The notes under the pieces were generated by a model. The model worked only from the letters and a program-made list of their open reading frames with translations. It did no database searches and was not told the DNA's origin. Source: Plicaturopsis crispa FD-325 SS-3 (Eukaryota; Basidiomycota; Agaricomycetes; Amylocorticiales; Amylocorticiaceae). Taken from it: a DNA stretch of 64,000 nt. Below, one piece after another: positions 24,101 through 32,804 of the stretch. Location of the stretch: NCBI GenBank assembly GCA_000827205.1, contig KN832571.1:1-64000 (forward strand), read 5' to 3'. Both the position numbers and the translations under genes were made by a program. The number at the start of each line of letters is the position of its first letter. Position 1 is the first letter of the stretch.

Positions 24101-26385
24101 ATTAGTTTGGTTAATTTGACCTGGTCCGTGATGCTTCGTCCTTTGACAAACCCTGCCTGGTTCTCGTGGATTAGCGAGGGGGCCACTTCTGCAAGTTTTA
24201 TGGTTAAAGCCTTGGTAAATATCTTATAGTCACAGTTAAGCAGTGTTATTGGTCGATAGTTGACGATGTCTTGCTTATCCTTCTTCTTGTAGATTGGGCA
24301 CATCCATCCGGTGGCAAAGTCGGTGTTTGGCGCCACTCCGTGTCGTTCAACGTCGTTGTAGACGATTTGTAGGACTTTGATCGCGTCAAATTTCGTGTGG
24401 TTACGTTTTGCATCTGTTGCGTGCCGCTGATTGAGGGATTTCCAGAACTCATAGGGTAGGCCATTTATTCCCGTTGCTTTGCCATTTTCTGACTTTTTGA
24501 GTGCTTCTAGCACATTTTGTTTAGTTAGCAGGCTTGCGAGGCTTACTCGGTCTGCTGCAGAGGTTTCCCGGGTGACGTGTTCAAGCACCTCTACCATGGT
24601 TTCATCGCGCTGAGCGGTGTCTATGATTTCGGTGTCGTTTTGTAGGTTGCAGTGGTAGTCTCGTGCAAGTTGGGACATGCCCTCGGAGCGCTCTTCATAG
24701 CGCTGCGGGTTGGCATCTGGTACTCTTAGTGCGTACATTGTGTCTCGCGGTGGGCGCAATTTATTGATTTGTGACCAGTATTTGCTTATCGTTTCTCCTT
24801 CTAGGCGGTTCCGTGCTGCTGTCGTGGTGCGGGCCGTTTTGTGGCGTTCTCGTTCGAGCCGAAGAACTTCCCGCTGCATCAGTGATGCGGATTCGAGCTT
24901 TTCTTCGGAGTTCAGGTCTGGGTTGTTGAGTGTGCTATCTAACGTTGTCTTCAGCCGTTTTATTTGCTGGTCCATTTTAGGGATAGCAATCCGTGCTCGG
25001 GTTCGTGTGGCTGCAATTACGCTATCCTTGAACTGTTTAAATAATATCTGTGGGTTATTTTCTTCGGTTCGGTTATGTTTGTTGCGCTCAAGATCGTCTT
25101 GTAGAGTTAGGCCTAGCTTGTGTATTTCCTCGCCGAGTATTTTATCTCGGATGAGGTGGAGTGGCATAGTCCATCGTCCTCGCCCGATGTACGGTGCTTT
25201 CTGGTCTATCACCTCCACTGAGACCATCCGGTGGTCCGTTAGGATGCCAACAGGTTCGATGGCCCAGTTCCTTCCCGTGTTATTTATTTCTGGGGAGGAA
25301 TATATTCGGTCGATCCGCGAGTGAGACCCGGTAGACTCCTGAAAGAATGAGAACATTTTGGAAGTGGGGTTCGTGTTACGCCATCCATCTTCTAGCTGGA
25401 AAAGAGCCCGGAACTCGGACAGGGAGGTCACTGCTGCCTGTGCATCGTTGTGGCATGGGAGGCGATCTATTGCATCCTCCACTAGGTTAAAGTCTCCGAG
25501 CATGAGGTCGGGGGCAGGGATAGCCTCCATTTCCCACTTGACTTTGAGGTCGCTCCAGAACTGTCTATTCTCAGCCGCAGAGTTTGGGGCATAGATATTT
25601 AGGATAGTCAGTGTTAGTGTAGCGTGCCATGGAACTGTGATCAACATGGCTCGTCCCGGTATGATTTCCTGTAGGGTTGTGTTTTCAGAGTTTGTGATCT
25701 GTTTATTCAGGATGATCGCGACTCCCCGTGCGTTCTGCGTGTCTGGGTCAGCTGAGTGCATTATTTCTAGGTGCTTGCCAAAAAGTTCATGGAGGTCATT
25801 TACATGTTCATCAGTGAGGTGTGCTTCCTGGACCGCAAGGATACCAATCCGTTTCTGTTTCATGATTTGGCTTATATGCATCCATTTATTGTCTGGGCTA
25901 TTAACGTTCATAGACCCCCGTCCTCGCATATTCAGCGATGCGATTTTTATTGCCGCGCGCGTGTTTTTCTTTATGCGCTGGTTGTGGTAGGGTGGCTGCT
26001 GTGCCTGATTTTGGGGGTTGTCGTGGAGTTCAGGCGGTGGATCCTCGTCTTCCCCCCACTGGTCATCGTGCGGATGGTGCTGTTGCTCCTCCTGCTCTAG
26101 GTCCGGATGCTGGGCGTCCGGATCTTGTTGTTCTTCAATACCTGGCATATCTCCATTATATTGTGGGTGCTGCTGTTGCGGTAAATTCATAGCTTGTTGG
26201 CTAGGTCCACTTGATGCGGATGGGCGGCTGTTGTTGCCTGAGGTCACTGTGCGTGACCCCCCAGTATGTATGCTGGTTCCTTGTGTGCCAAGGCCCTGCC
26301 CAGAGGTGCCGTGGCCATCATCGCCCGGCTCACTCTGGCGCTCATTGAAAGCAGGATTGGCATAATCGCTACTTCCTCCAGCCAC
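21121..26385 (-). CDS. LINE ORF2: AP endonuclease, reverse transcriptase, RNase H
   Basis: This is an uninterrupted frame of 1,754 residues. Residues 1-140 are Gln/His/Pro-rich and low complexity. The AP-endonuclease domain begins near 145 (IKIASLNMRGRG; VQEAHLTDEHV; MLGDFNLVED; SRIDRIY; TDHRMVSV), with the catalytic Asn, Glu, Asp and His motifs visible. The reverse transcriptase lies around 690-960 (YRPITLLNCDYKIFTKAL; QAGFVKGRSITDQV; ALDQEKAYDKI; GVRQGDPLSCLLFDLAIEPL; the catalytic FADD in SLFADDTTAY near residue 880). The RNase H domain lies near 1330-1480, with all acidic residues: TDGSCFNN, GEIVAALDAV, RSDSKYVINGL and KGHSNDEGNDGADERAN. A C-terminal zinc motif (CPHCGIEESMEHILTDCDAP) is near 1580. 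The protein would nick the target, prime on it and copy the element's RNA. Lack of any stop over 5.3 kb argues for recent activity. Confidence 0.95.
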   Translation of the reverse strand: MAGGSSDYANPAFNERQSEPGDDGHGTSGQGLGTQGTSIHTGGSRTVTSGNNSRPSASSGPSQQAMNLPQQQHPQYNGDMPGIEEQQDPDAQHPDLEQEEQQHHPHDDQWGEDEDPPPELHDNPQNQAQQPPYHNQRIKKNTRAAIKIASLNMRGRGSMNVNSPDNKWMHISQIMKQKRIGILAVQEAHLTDEHVNDLHELFGKHLEIMHSADPDTQNARGVAIILNKQITNSENTTLQEIIPGRAMLITVPWHATLTLTILNIYAPNSAAENRQFWSDLKVKWEMEAIPAPDLMLGDFNLVEDAIDRLPCHNDAQAAVTSLSEFRALFQLEDGWRNTNPTSKMFSFFQESTGSHSRIDRIYSSPEINNTGRNWAIEPVGILTDHRMVSVEVIDQKAPYIGRGRWTMPLHLIRDKILGEEIHKLGLTLQDDLERNKHNRTEENNPQILFKQFKDSVIAATRTRARIAIPKMDQQIKRLKTTLDSTLNNPDLNSEEKLESASLMQREVLRLERERHKTARTTTAARNRLEGETISKYWSQINKLRPPRDTMYALRVPDANPQRYEERSEGMSQLARDYHCNLQNDTEIIDTAQRDETMVEVLEHVTRETSAADRVSLASLLTKQNVLEALKKSENGKATGINGLPYEFWKSLNQRHATDAKRNHTKFDAIKVLQIVYNDVERHGVAPNTDFATGWMCPIYKKKDKQDIVNYRPITLLNCDYKIFTKALTIKLAEVAPSLIHENQAGFVKGRSITDQVKLTKLMVDYAEATKENGVIIALDQEKAYDKIAHDYLWKTLEKFKLPQHFIKIVKALYKSADTAVMINGCLSSTYRVSRGVRQGDPLSCLLFDLAIEPLASMLRNSDIHGYNVPGVADKIVTSLFADDTTAYLTESDRFDDLQGILEKWCIASKAKFNVEKTEVIPIGTKAYRDTVIATRKMSPGQDPLPGDVHIAKDGEPVRILGAWVGNNADQAESWNNVVAKINTSLTQWGKSHPTPDGRRLIILMVVAGMTQYLTKVQDMPEHIEKTLEKTIRDFMANGSRPLVGISTLQKPITDGGKKVLDLAARNEAIQLMWLKSFLDLTTHRPAWAFVADHLIGMNVRQTSGQVSDLSKVNVYLQTWDASTWKGSKLPNDIISMLKTGRKYNVSFDALKLPPAAKKKLPLWYHIGAKDHLNRLNNGQRSSCLREKHNILTIGDALAMTGRQDATQPARPHHDRSNCACPPCKTDRDERGCDKPNKCYLAAKKLLAQILPKWDPAVHSPHDNLTLTRNRITHNETARASNNQITFNPSVSMQDDLSHGFRVFTEPGTRCTDPAYRRQRAFEIPEEAVTVYTDGSCFNNGDDDARSGSGTWYGQNDPRNKAVRIPGNRHSNQIGEIVAALDAVKHNPPFAPLHIRSDSKYVINGLTKSLQGWEDRGWIGVSNDEFWRPLVARLRKRSAVTTLQWIKGHSNDEGNDGADERANTGANKAVPDIVDLSVPARFNLTGARIATLSQSLAYQGIRATKDKTTMRTSTLVSLDMARHAAKDVSGKLPTNSRIWRSIKTKDISRNIREFLWKCLHNAFRCGKWWQNIPNYEHRSVCPHCGIEESMEHILTDCDAPGRKIIWQLASKLWHKKQNQWLTPTYGAIMACGLAEFKDDQDNPRTGSARLYKITVSESAHLIWRIRCERRISREDDPQQYHSKAEVHNRWIHAMNTRLTLDRAMTDRKKHGNKALAVQVVLNTWSGTLMNEDALPDNWIRETGVLVGIGPNTDPG

Positions 26386-27394
26386 AGCAGAGTTGGGCTC
26401 CGGACCGCGGTGCCCCTGGGCAGAGTGCGTTCCGTCTCCATACTCTTCAGACCTTTCCTCGGAGGCAAAGCCGACGGACGAGCCTTGCGCCCCTCCAGGT
26501 CCAAAGAGGCTCGAACCTATACCGTTTGTTGCAACCAGATCAGTGTGTGTGTTTATAATGGAAGAAGTAGTTGCGTATACGACACCCAGCCTACAACGTC
26601 AGCATGGGGGCGGATGGTCTTGACCCGGACCGTGACTCAGTCGTCTACCACGGGGGGAAATGTCGGCGTTACTTGTCTGTGGCCTGTTGGGCAGGTCGCA
26701 GATGGTTCACGAGGACTTGAGCTTCTCAGCACGGCACTCCCAGACCTGAATAGGTCGCCGTTTGGTTGTACAGCAAAGTACATGTTGCCCGGGGAGCTTT
26801 CCTGCACTACTTGTAGTCAGTATATTTGGGCTCCCAGGTTTCGAGGTATTCTGTTCAAGGCCTTAGATATCGCTAGTTCAATCTAATTTAATAAATACCC
26901 CATTTGGCCGCCCAGTGTAGTACCTCTGCGTCCTTTTGGGCCCAATCCCAGCCAGGGAGGTATACACGGTTAATGTTGCAGGCTACCGCGGTGTAGATGT
27001 GGCGCTCGTGCAAGCTGGCAGTGTTTTAATTGCCAAATTTGGTCAGAGCCCCTAACTTTTTGTTCTGGTCTCGTTTTTGCCGCGCCACAGTGGCGCGGCA
27101 AAAACGAGACCAAGGGTTTTCTCGTACGTTCGAAATTTGTGGAGGCGTCATTTGTTCGCTTTTTGACCTGTGTTTCGTTGCGAGTTTATGTGGACAATGT
27201 TCCAGTTTTATTGCAGTAAGGACAGGAGTATGTTATACGTAGTTGTAAAGACTGTGTGTGCTTTTATGATAGGGAAGCATCGGGAGGTGAGGGAAGGCGT
27301 GCGGTAGCAGAGATGGTGATGATGTGGTGCGCGTAAAAGTATGTTTTTAAAGAGGGATCAGGGGGGATGAGAGTGTACCTGTGTGCCCCCATAC
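26386..27394 (-). other. LINE inter-ORF spacer
   Basis: About 1 kb separates the ORF1 stop from the ORF2 ATG, much longer than in most two-ORF LINEs. It contains the perfect inverted repeat at 27066-27112. Open frames inside it, on either strand, show no recognisable domain. How ORF2 is translated is not evident. Confidence 0.6.
27066..27112. repeat. Perfect 23-bp inverted repeat with a 1-nt centre
   Basis: The left arm 27066-27088 (starting TGGTCTCGTTTTTGCCGCG) is the exact reverse complement of 27090-27112; the centre is an A at 27089. The inner ten pairs are mostly G-C. Transcribed from the LINE it could form a stable hairpin between ORF1 and ORF2. Confidence 0.95.
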
Positions 27395-29607
27395 TTAGCC
27401 ACGGCCTCGTCCCCGAGTGTACCCTCGAGCTCCCCGGCCCCGTGGCCCGCGAAATCCTTGCGACGGGGCCCCTCCATGGTTCGTCGTTGGCGTGGGCGCC
27501 GGCGTGGTAGCGATAGTCGGCTGCGGGCCATTCCATCCTGGGAGTTTGGGATACGGGCAGAGCCCTGTAGGGTGGTCCCTCCCCCGACATCCGCTGCACG
27601 TCATGGGGCCCGAGTACCAGACACCTAGGCCATGAAATGCCGAGTGGTACTCCACCGTCGTTAGCAGTTGCTTCCAGAGGGCGTGTTGCGCGACGGTTGT
27701 GGTTGGCGACGCTACGTAGATGTTCCACACCTTCTGCGTCCCGGTTCCGCGTGGGAGGTTGAGGACAAGGAGGCTGACCCGTACTGAGGCGGCGATCGTC
27801 TGTGCTGCGACGACCGGGGTCATCGCCGTGAAGTGTGGGTGGGCGCACTGTACGATAAATTGTTGGACAGCGTCGTTGGTAGCGATGGTGTTCGCCACGT
27901 CGGCCTGGACCGCGTTCTCGTCACCGGCGTTGTAAGCGAGGTTGGTGATGGTGAGAGCGAACATTGACGGGAGAGGGCGGAAGGGGAGGGTGAAGAAGGT
28001 GGCATGTGTCGATGACCAGCAGGGACGGCTGAGGAGCGTCTGTACGTCTGCCTGGGTAATGTTGACGACGAGCCAAGTGTATGGCGGGGCGCGTGCTCCG
28101 GAGGTTTGCCCTTGTGCTACTGCAGTCGCAAGGGTGAACTGTGAGTGTCCGAGGGCTTGCGCGACGGCAGGGTTGAGGCCGTCAAGGGTCGAGGAGGGGT
28201 TAGGATTGTATCCCGGGGACCACTTGTAGATGAACATCTTGGGGCCCGGTGCGTTCGTCCATTTCTCCCTGTAGTCAGGCCGCATTCCTGCGAACACGTT
28301 CTCCTCGTCCCAGCCGTGGATTGGCGGGAAGCCATTGGTCGGTGTCGGGGTGAATGTTGCAATGGGCGGGGCAGCCGGGGGTTGTCCGGCCACTATTGCG
28401 CCATGTAGCAGGGCCTGTAGACCCTGTACGGCTACCTGGGCTGGGGCAACTGGGGCTGGGGCTGGGTTCCCCGCCACCGGGTGTCCCGCGGCGGCCCCAA
28501 TCTGGAATGCCGTGGGCCCTATCGGCGCACCCTGGGGGACTCCCTGATGATTGATGCCCGAGGGTTGTGCCGCGTTGAAGGCGAAGTGGAACTGGGGCGC
28601 GGCGGCAGCGTGGATCGCGTGCGAAGGCGCAGAGGGCGCAGTGGCAGCTGCCGCTTGCGGTGGCACCCGAGGGCTTCCGCCCTGCGCGGTGGGGTTCGGC
28701 TGAGCATGGGTAGGAGCGTGGGTAGGAGTGTGGGCGGGGGCAGGGTACGCAGGGGCTGCCTGTGGTGTAGTCGCCGCAGTGGGAGTCGGCACTTGCAGGG
28801 CAGCGAGAGGCGCGCTTGTTCCCTGGGGTACCGGCGTGGGTGCCACGAGGTAGTTTTGTGTTCCGGATAGCTGGGCCGACGGGCCTGCTTCTTCCTGTAC
28901 TCGTGCCGCGGGGCTAGCACTGACTTGCGCACCTGCGATAGACATCAGCGGTCTCTCGTGGTTTCCCAGCTGGTCTTCCATCTCGTCAGCATCTGTGCGC
29001 AGTCGTCGGCGCTTGTTGTGCTGCTCTGCAGACTCTGTCGAGGCTGGATTCTCGGTGGTGAGCTCGACCTCGTTTTCACTGTCGCTGCCTCGAGTCAGGT
29101 TGCGGAGTGGGTTGCGGGGGGTGCCCAACACATACTGGGATGCGCTCGTGGTGGGGACAGGAGGGGGTGGGAAGATGCCGTCCTGACGGCCTTCCCGGAC
29201 CGCGTCCGCGATGGATCGCGGTGCTTCCTTGTCTGGTTATGGGTACGATGTGAGCCTGCACTTCTCGATGCTTTGTCGGATTGTGGTTTGTTGGGCTTAC
29301 CTTTCCCTTTTGGGGCTGCGAGCCGTGAGGAGGTGCGGCGTTCACGTTTGGCGCCGGCCTTGTTGCGGGTTCTTTCTGTGGTTGATGATCCCTGGTCACC
29401 CTGCACAGCTGGCTCCGCTTCTGCCCCCGTCTCGGGGGCATTTTGGTCCGCGGCGTTGCCGCTGGGGTTTGCAGTGTGGGCATTGATGTCCGGGATGGGG
29501 GAGGTTGAGGGTTCCGACATTGATAATGAGGATTCTGTGTCTGAAGTACAGTGGATTTTTGTTTTCGAGTTGTGGTTGGGGGTGGAGTCGTATTGCTGCA
29601 CTGACAT
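27395..29607 (-). CDS. LINE ORF1: gag-like nucleic-acid-binding protein, apparently spliced
   Basis: The start is MSVQQYDSTPNHNSKTK at 29607. The first 307 bases stay open to PKGK, where a GT-AG intron of 68 nt (29300-29233) can be removed to continue as DKEAPRSIADAVREGRQDG and on to the stop at 27395, giving 714 residues. The upstream part of the second frame is closed by TAA at 29239-29237, so the long frame cannot begin far upstream without splicing or frameshifting. Features in order: a Ser/charged N-terminus; Pro/Ala-rich low-complexity sequence (about residues 200-330); a globular gag-like region (ending ALWKQLLTTVEYHSAFHGLG); one CCHC zinc knuckle, CSGCRGRDHPTGLC; and an Arg-Gly tail (GFRGPRGRGARGYTRGRGRG). 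Knuckle and RG tail suggest RNA binding as the chaperone of the retrotransposition particle. Confidence 0.8.
29233..29300 (-). other. Putative intron in LINE ORF1
   Basis: The donor is AAAG|GTAAGC, the acceptor CATAACCAG|AC, with a CTCAC branch-like site about 25 nt before the acceptor. The 68-nt length is typical of basidiomycete introns. Removal restores one frame from the ATG at 29607 to the stop at 27395. Confidence 0.6.
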
Positions 29608-30102
29608 TTTCCATGTCTGTTTCTAAGGCGCGTGGGATTTGGTCCTGTACAGTTACGGGATTTTAGGGGTGTGTCTATATACGGTTATCAACGCGCCGCA
29701 CGCGCGCCCCATTTTTTTTTTTTTTTTTTCGTCGGTGTGCAGGCGGCGGTGTTGCCGGTGCAGATGCTTATAGGTATGCCTTTCTATAGGTGCTGTGTTA
29801 TATATGCACCTTTGGCGGGCAGGATTCTAAGTCCCAGTATCGATTTCACTTTGCCCATCATCCGGTTCGACGTCTGCCTGGGTGGCGGGCTTCTATTCGA
29901 AGTATATGGCGTCGGCGAGCAGCGTGGTCCGGCATGATTATACGATACACACTGGGCTTTGCCCGCTGTGTAAGGTCGGCAGTCATGGTGGGGCCTCGGA
30001 GGGGCACTGTTCACGAGTTTTCTGTCATCATCTTTTTCTCAGACGCTCGTGCTGCGCCTCTCCGTTGCTGCTCGCTCTCACCCGTTTAACGTCCGTCGAC
30101 GG
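29608..30102 (-). other. LINE 5' region
   Basis: This runs from the right target-site duplication to the ORF1 ATG. It is GC-rich, has no supported ORF, and contains an A18 tract (seen as T at 29712-29729). It should hold the internal promoter, but no motif could be named. The 370 bases beyond the A-tract could instead be a separate co-inserted fragment. Confidence 0.5.
29712..29729. repeat. Internal poly-T tract (A18 in LINE sense)
   Basis: Eighteen T on the + strand, about 105 bases upstream of the ORF1 ATG on the element's strand. It resembles a retrotransposon tail embedded at the 5' side. Confidence 0.9.
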
Positions 30103-30117
30103 TTGACTCTTTATTGT
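30103..30117. repeat. Target-site duplication, right copy (LINE)
   Basis: TTGACTCTTTATTGT, identical to 19935-19949. It marks the 5' boundary of the element, 193 bases upstream of the XPG-like start. Confidence 0.85.
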
Positions 30118-30309
30118 GACCTTTGGAAAACCTTTCTGCGTGCCAGCTAGTTTTTCATAGAACAAGGGTCGCCCGGAACTTTGCGCCAATTTGTCGTCGT
30201 AGTACGCGTATTCGTGACGAGACCGAGGTCTGGCGCGTCAAATTTCTAACGCGAGTTTTGTAACGCGTTCAGCTGGTTGGCCCAAACCACGCGTCCTTGT
30301 CACGGTTTT

Positions 30310-32466
30310 ATGGGAGTCTTAGGATTAACGCCTTTCCTGCAAAAGACCTGGTGAGTCTGCGTCGACTGTCAGTGGCCATACGGTCTGAGCCCTCCTCGAA
30401 AGTCCAGAGGTAATCAAACGTCTTCCGGACCGTTTGAGGGGACTCCGCGGAAAGACTGTGGTTGTGTACGTTTGATTCGCCCATATTTTGGGATATACGC
30501 TGACGCCCATAATTTAGCGATGGAACTCTCATAACGCAACGTCTCCATTTTGCCAACATACCGCACCCTCAGCGCCATGTGCTCGGCTGGTACAGACTTG
30601 CTAAAGAATTCAAGGATTGCGGCGTACATGCCATCTGCGTATTCGATGGGAAGGAGCGGAGTTTTGCAAAAGCTCGTGAGGTATGTATCTCATATGAAAT
30701 GCACTCCTCGCGGAACTCATTGTCGAGGTAGAATGAACGGCGTAGGGAAGTTCGCCGGATGGACACGGCCCGTGGAGCTATCGAGGCGGAAAGGCTTCGT
30801 CGACTGCAAAAGCTCTCGGGTCTTTTGCAAAGTTACCGCTCCCTGGAGGTCGTCGATCGAGAAAGAACCTCGTCAAAGTTGCGTAAGTTGGTCCTCGACG
30901 CGAAATCTCCAACGCTCCCGTCTACGCCAAGTGGGGACATAGACTTGAACGAGCGTCTCAGTTGGTCTTCATCGGAGTTACGCGGTATATCGGACGACGA
31001 CGTCCAAGACATCCTATTGAATGCTCTCGCGCAGAGCACAGTGGCCCACAATAGTTTCGAGCCTGACCAGATAAACTGGCCGACAGATGAGGGCGACTGT
31101 GCAGAATGGTCTGGCCTTGCAGAGGCCGAACGTAACAGTGGTATTGATTTGGAGTCTCCCGACGCGTCGCGGAAAAAGCACGACTCTATGTCCTCTCAGC
31201 CACATATCACGCTATTCGGCGATCCCTCGCCCCAAGGTCGCCCCAAGATAGAGATTCGACGTGGTGACGGAATTCCCGACTCAACTCGCAGCAGTCACCA
31301 TGCTCCTTCCCATACAGTTCCTGAATACTGTCCCACATTCCCACCAGGAGAGAGCCCGCAGGAATTTGAGCATCAGCATCTACTGTTGCCCGATAATTCT
31401 CCTGGAAGTCTTCTCCCAAGTGTCCATCCCTCCGATGCGCGGCCTTTCTCAGCAGACTCTGGATCACTTTCATTTCCAGAAGATATCGTGTCTGCGTTAC
31501 CTTCCTTGTACCTCGAATACCGGCGGAGTATTCCTCAACTCACGTCGTTGGCAACCACGACTCCTGTCTCCCCGATCGATCCATCCGAAGCACGGGCAGA
31601 GTACGCCATGTCCAAGTCGCAATACCAGTTGACGCTCGAGGAAGGACGGTTGTGGGACGAGCTGGCCTCCGCCGACGTTGGGGACAATAGCGATGCGTCC
31701 ACCAAGAAACGTGTATCCACTCTCGAAGAGAAGAGCACTCTGCTTTCGGACTCGTACGATCGGCGCAGCAACCCGCCCACTGCCCAAACGTACGATGAGA
31801 GCAGGGAGATTTTGCGCGCAATGGGAACACCTTGTATAGACTCCTCGGGACCATTTGAAGCAGAGGCTTTGGCGTCTGCGCTCGTACTGCATGGTTGCGC
31901 CGACTACGTTGCTAGTGAAGATACGGTTTGTTTGTCTGCTGCTGTCTTATGTGAGCAGGGGAATTGACCTTGATGACGCTTCTCAGGATGTTCTTGTTTA
32001 TGAGGCGCCACTAATTCGAAACATCACGAACCGCCGTGGACCTTTGGTCGTCGTAAACGGCTCGGATGTACGCACTGTACTTCAGCTAGATCGCGCCAGC
32101 TACATCGACTTTGCTCTGCTGCTCGGCACGGATTTTTCGCAGAGGATAAAGAACGTGGGCCCCCAGCGAGCGCTTAAATTCATTCGGCAATACGGCTCCA
32201 TCGAGCAAGTCGTCGAGCATGAGAAACAATACCCTCCCCGCGAATCGATGGTCGAATATTTGGAACGGGTCGCTGTTGCCCGGCTGGTCTTTCAGACGCT
32301 GCCCCCGATACCTGACCCGGAGCTGTTGCGACCTGGAGAAATCGACGATGTGCAGGTCTTGGAAATATTGGACCGATTTGGTCTGTCCCGCATGGCCATG
32401 CACGAATGGAATCACGAATCTGCCCTAGCGGGCAACTACTTTTACGACAACCCCCACACATTTTAG
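30310..32466 (+). CDS. XPG/FEN-1-like structure-specific nuclease
   Basis: Exon 1 (30310-30350) reads MGVLGLTPFLQKT. Exon 2 is 30403-30465 and exon 3 30518-30680, joining as PEVIKRLPDRLRG, KTVVVDGTLITQRLHF and VHAICVFDGKERSFAKA. These are the XPG N-domain, with the metal-binding Asp in VVVDGT and VFDGKER. A long variable, Ser/Pro-rich insert (roughly 30780-31790) separates it from the I-domain: GPFEAEALASALVLHGCADY, then SEDT|DVLVYEAP across a 63-nt intron that ends at 31986. The helix-two-turn-helix LLGTDFSQRIKNVGPQRAL follows, and the stop is at 32466. All acidic active-site positions of the FEN/XPG fold appear present. The family cuts flap or bubble DNA in repair or replication. The very long insert is nearer XPG than FEN1 in layout. 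Exact orthology is unclear; it may be an Agaricomycete-specific PIN-fold branch. Confidence 0.8.
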
Positions 32467-32804
32467 ACTCAATACTTACTAGCAATCGCAAGCATCACCA
32501 ACTGTATCGTTATCCCCGTAATTTTTAATGCATATATTCATTGATATTGGCATTCCATGAGCGTTCTCAAGTAGTCCACGTTCAAACTCTGCTCAAAGCT
32601 TTCTAACCAACGTATCGTCGATTCTGTATTTGATAAGTAGATAGGAAGGGTGGAGATCGGAGTAGATGAAATATTGTACAGCTATAGCGGGCAAGCATTT
32701 GCGGCGCTGAATGGAAGTAGTTTATACATTAGCAGCAGGGCATACGTATACGAAGAGTATACAGTGCCCATATGTATGTCCGTCCCCGTGAAAAAGTGTG
32801 TCCA
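32467..32804. other. Convergent intergenic region
   Basis: This AT-richer stretch between two stops presumably holds 3' UTRs. No gene was seen. Confidence 0.5.

Larger units (their letters stand above)
19949..30102 (-). mobile_element. Full-length non-LTR retrotransposon (LINE), APE-RT-RNase H type
   Basis: The element lies on the minus strand. In its own order: a 5' region (30102 to about 29608) with an A18 tract, ORF1 (29607-27395), a 1-kb spacer with a perfect hairpin, ORF2 (26385-21121), a 3' UTR (21120-20927), and a poly-A tail seen as poly-T at 20908-20926 and 19949-19970 either side of a 936-N gap. Exact 14-15 bp target-site duplications flank it. AP-type endonuclease, reverse transcriptase and a C-terminal RNase H in one ORF2 point to the I/Tad1 group of clades. 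I cannot place it in a clade without a tree. Both ORFs are open (ORF1 after one intron or frameshift), suggesting a recent, perhaps still mobile, copy. It occupies the original ~460-bp divergent promoter between coatomer alpha and the XPG-like gene. Confidence 0.9.

Noticed and set aside
26266-26886. 206-codon + strand frame opposite the LINE
   Set aside because: Antisense to ORF2 start and the spacer, no domain; explained by base composition of the Gln/His/Pro-rich ORF2 N-terminus.
29608-30102. Possible SINE (GGTTCGACGTC as B box)
   Set aside because: The box is a poor match and in the wrong orientation relative to the A18 tract; no A box found. Kept only as an open question about a co-inserted fragment.
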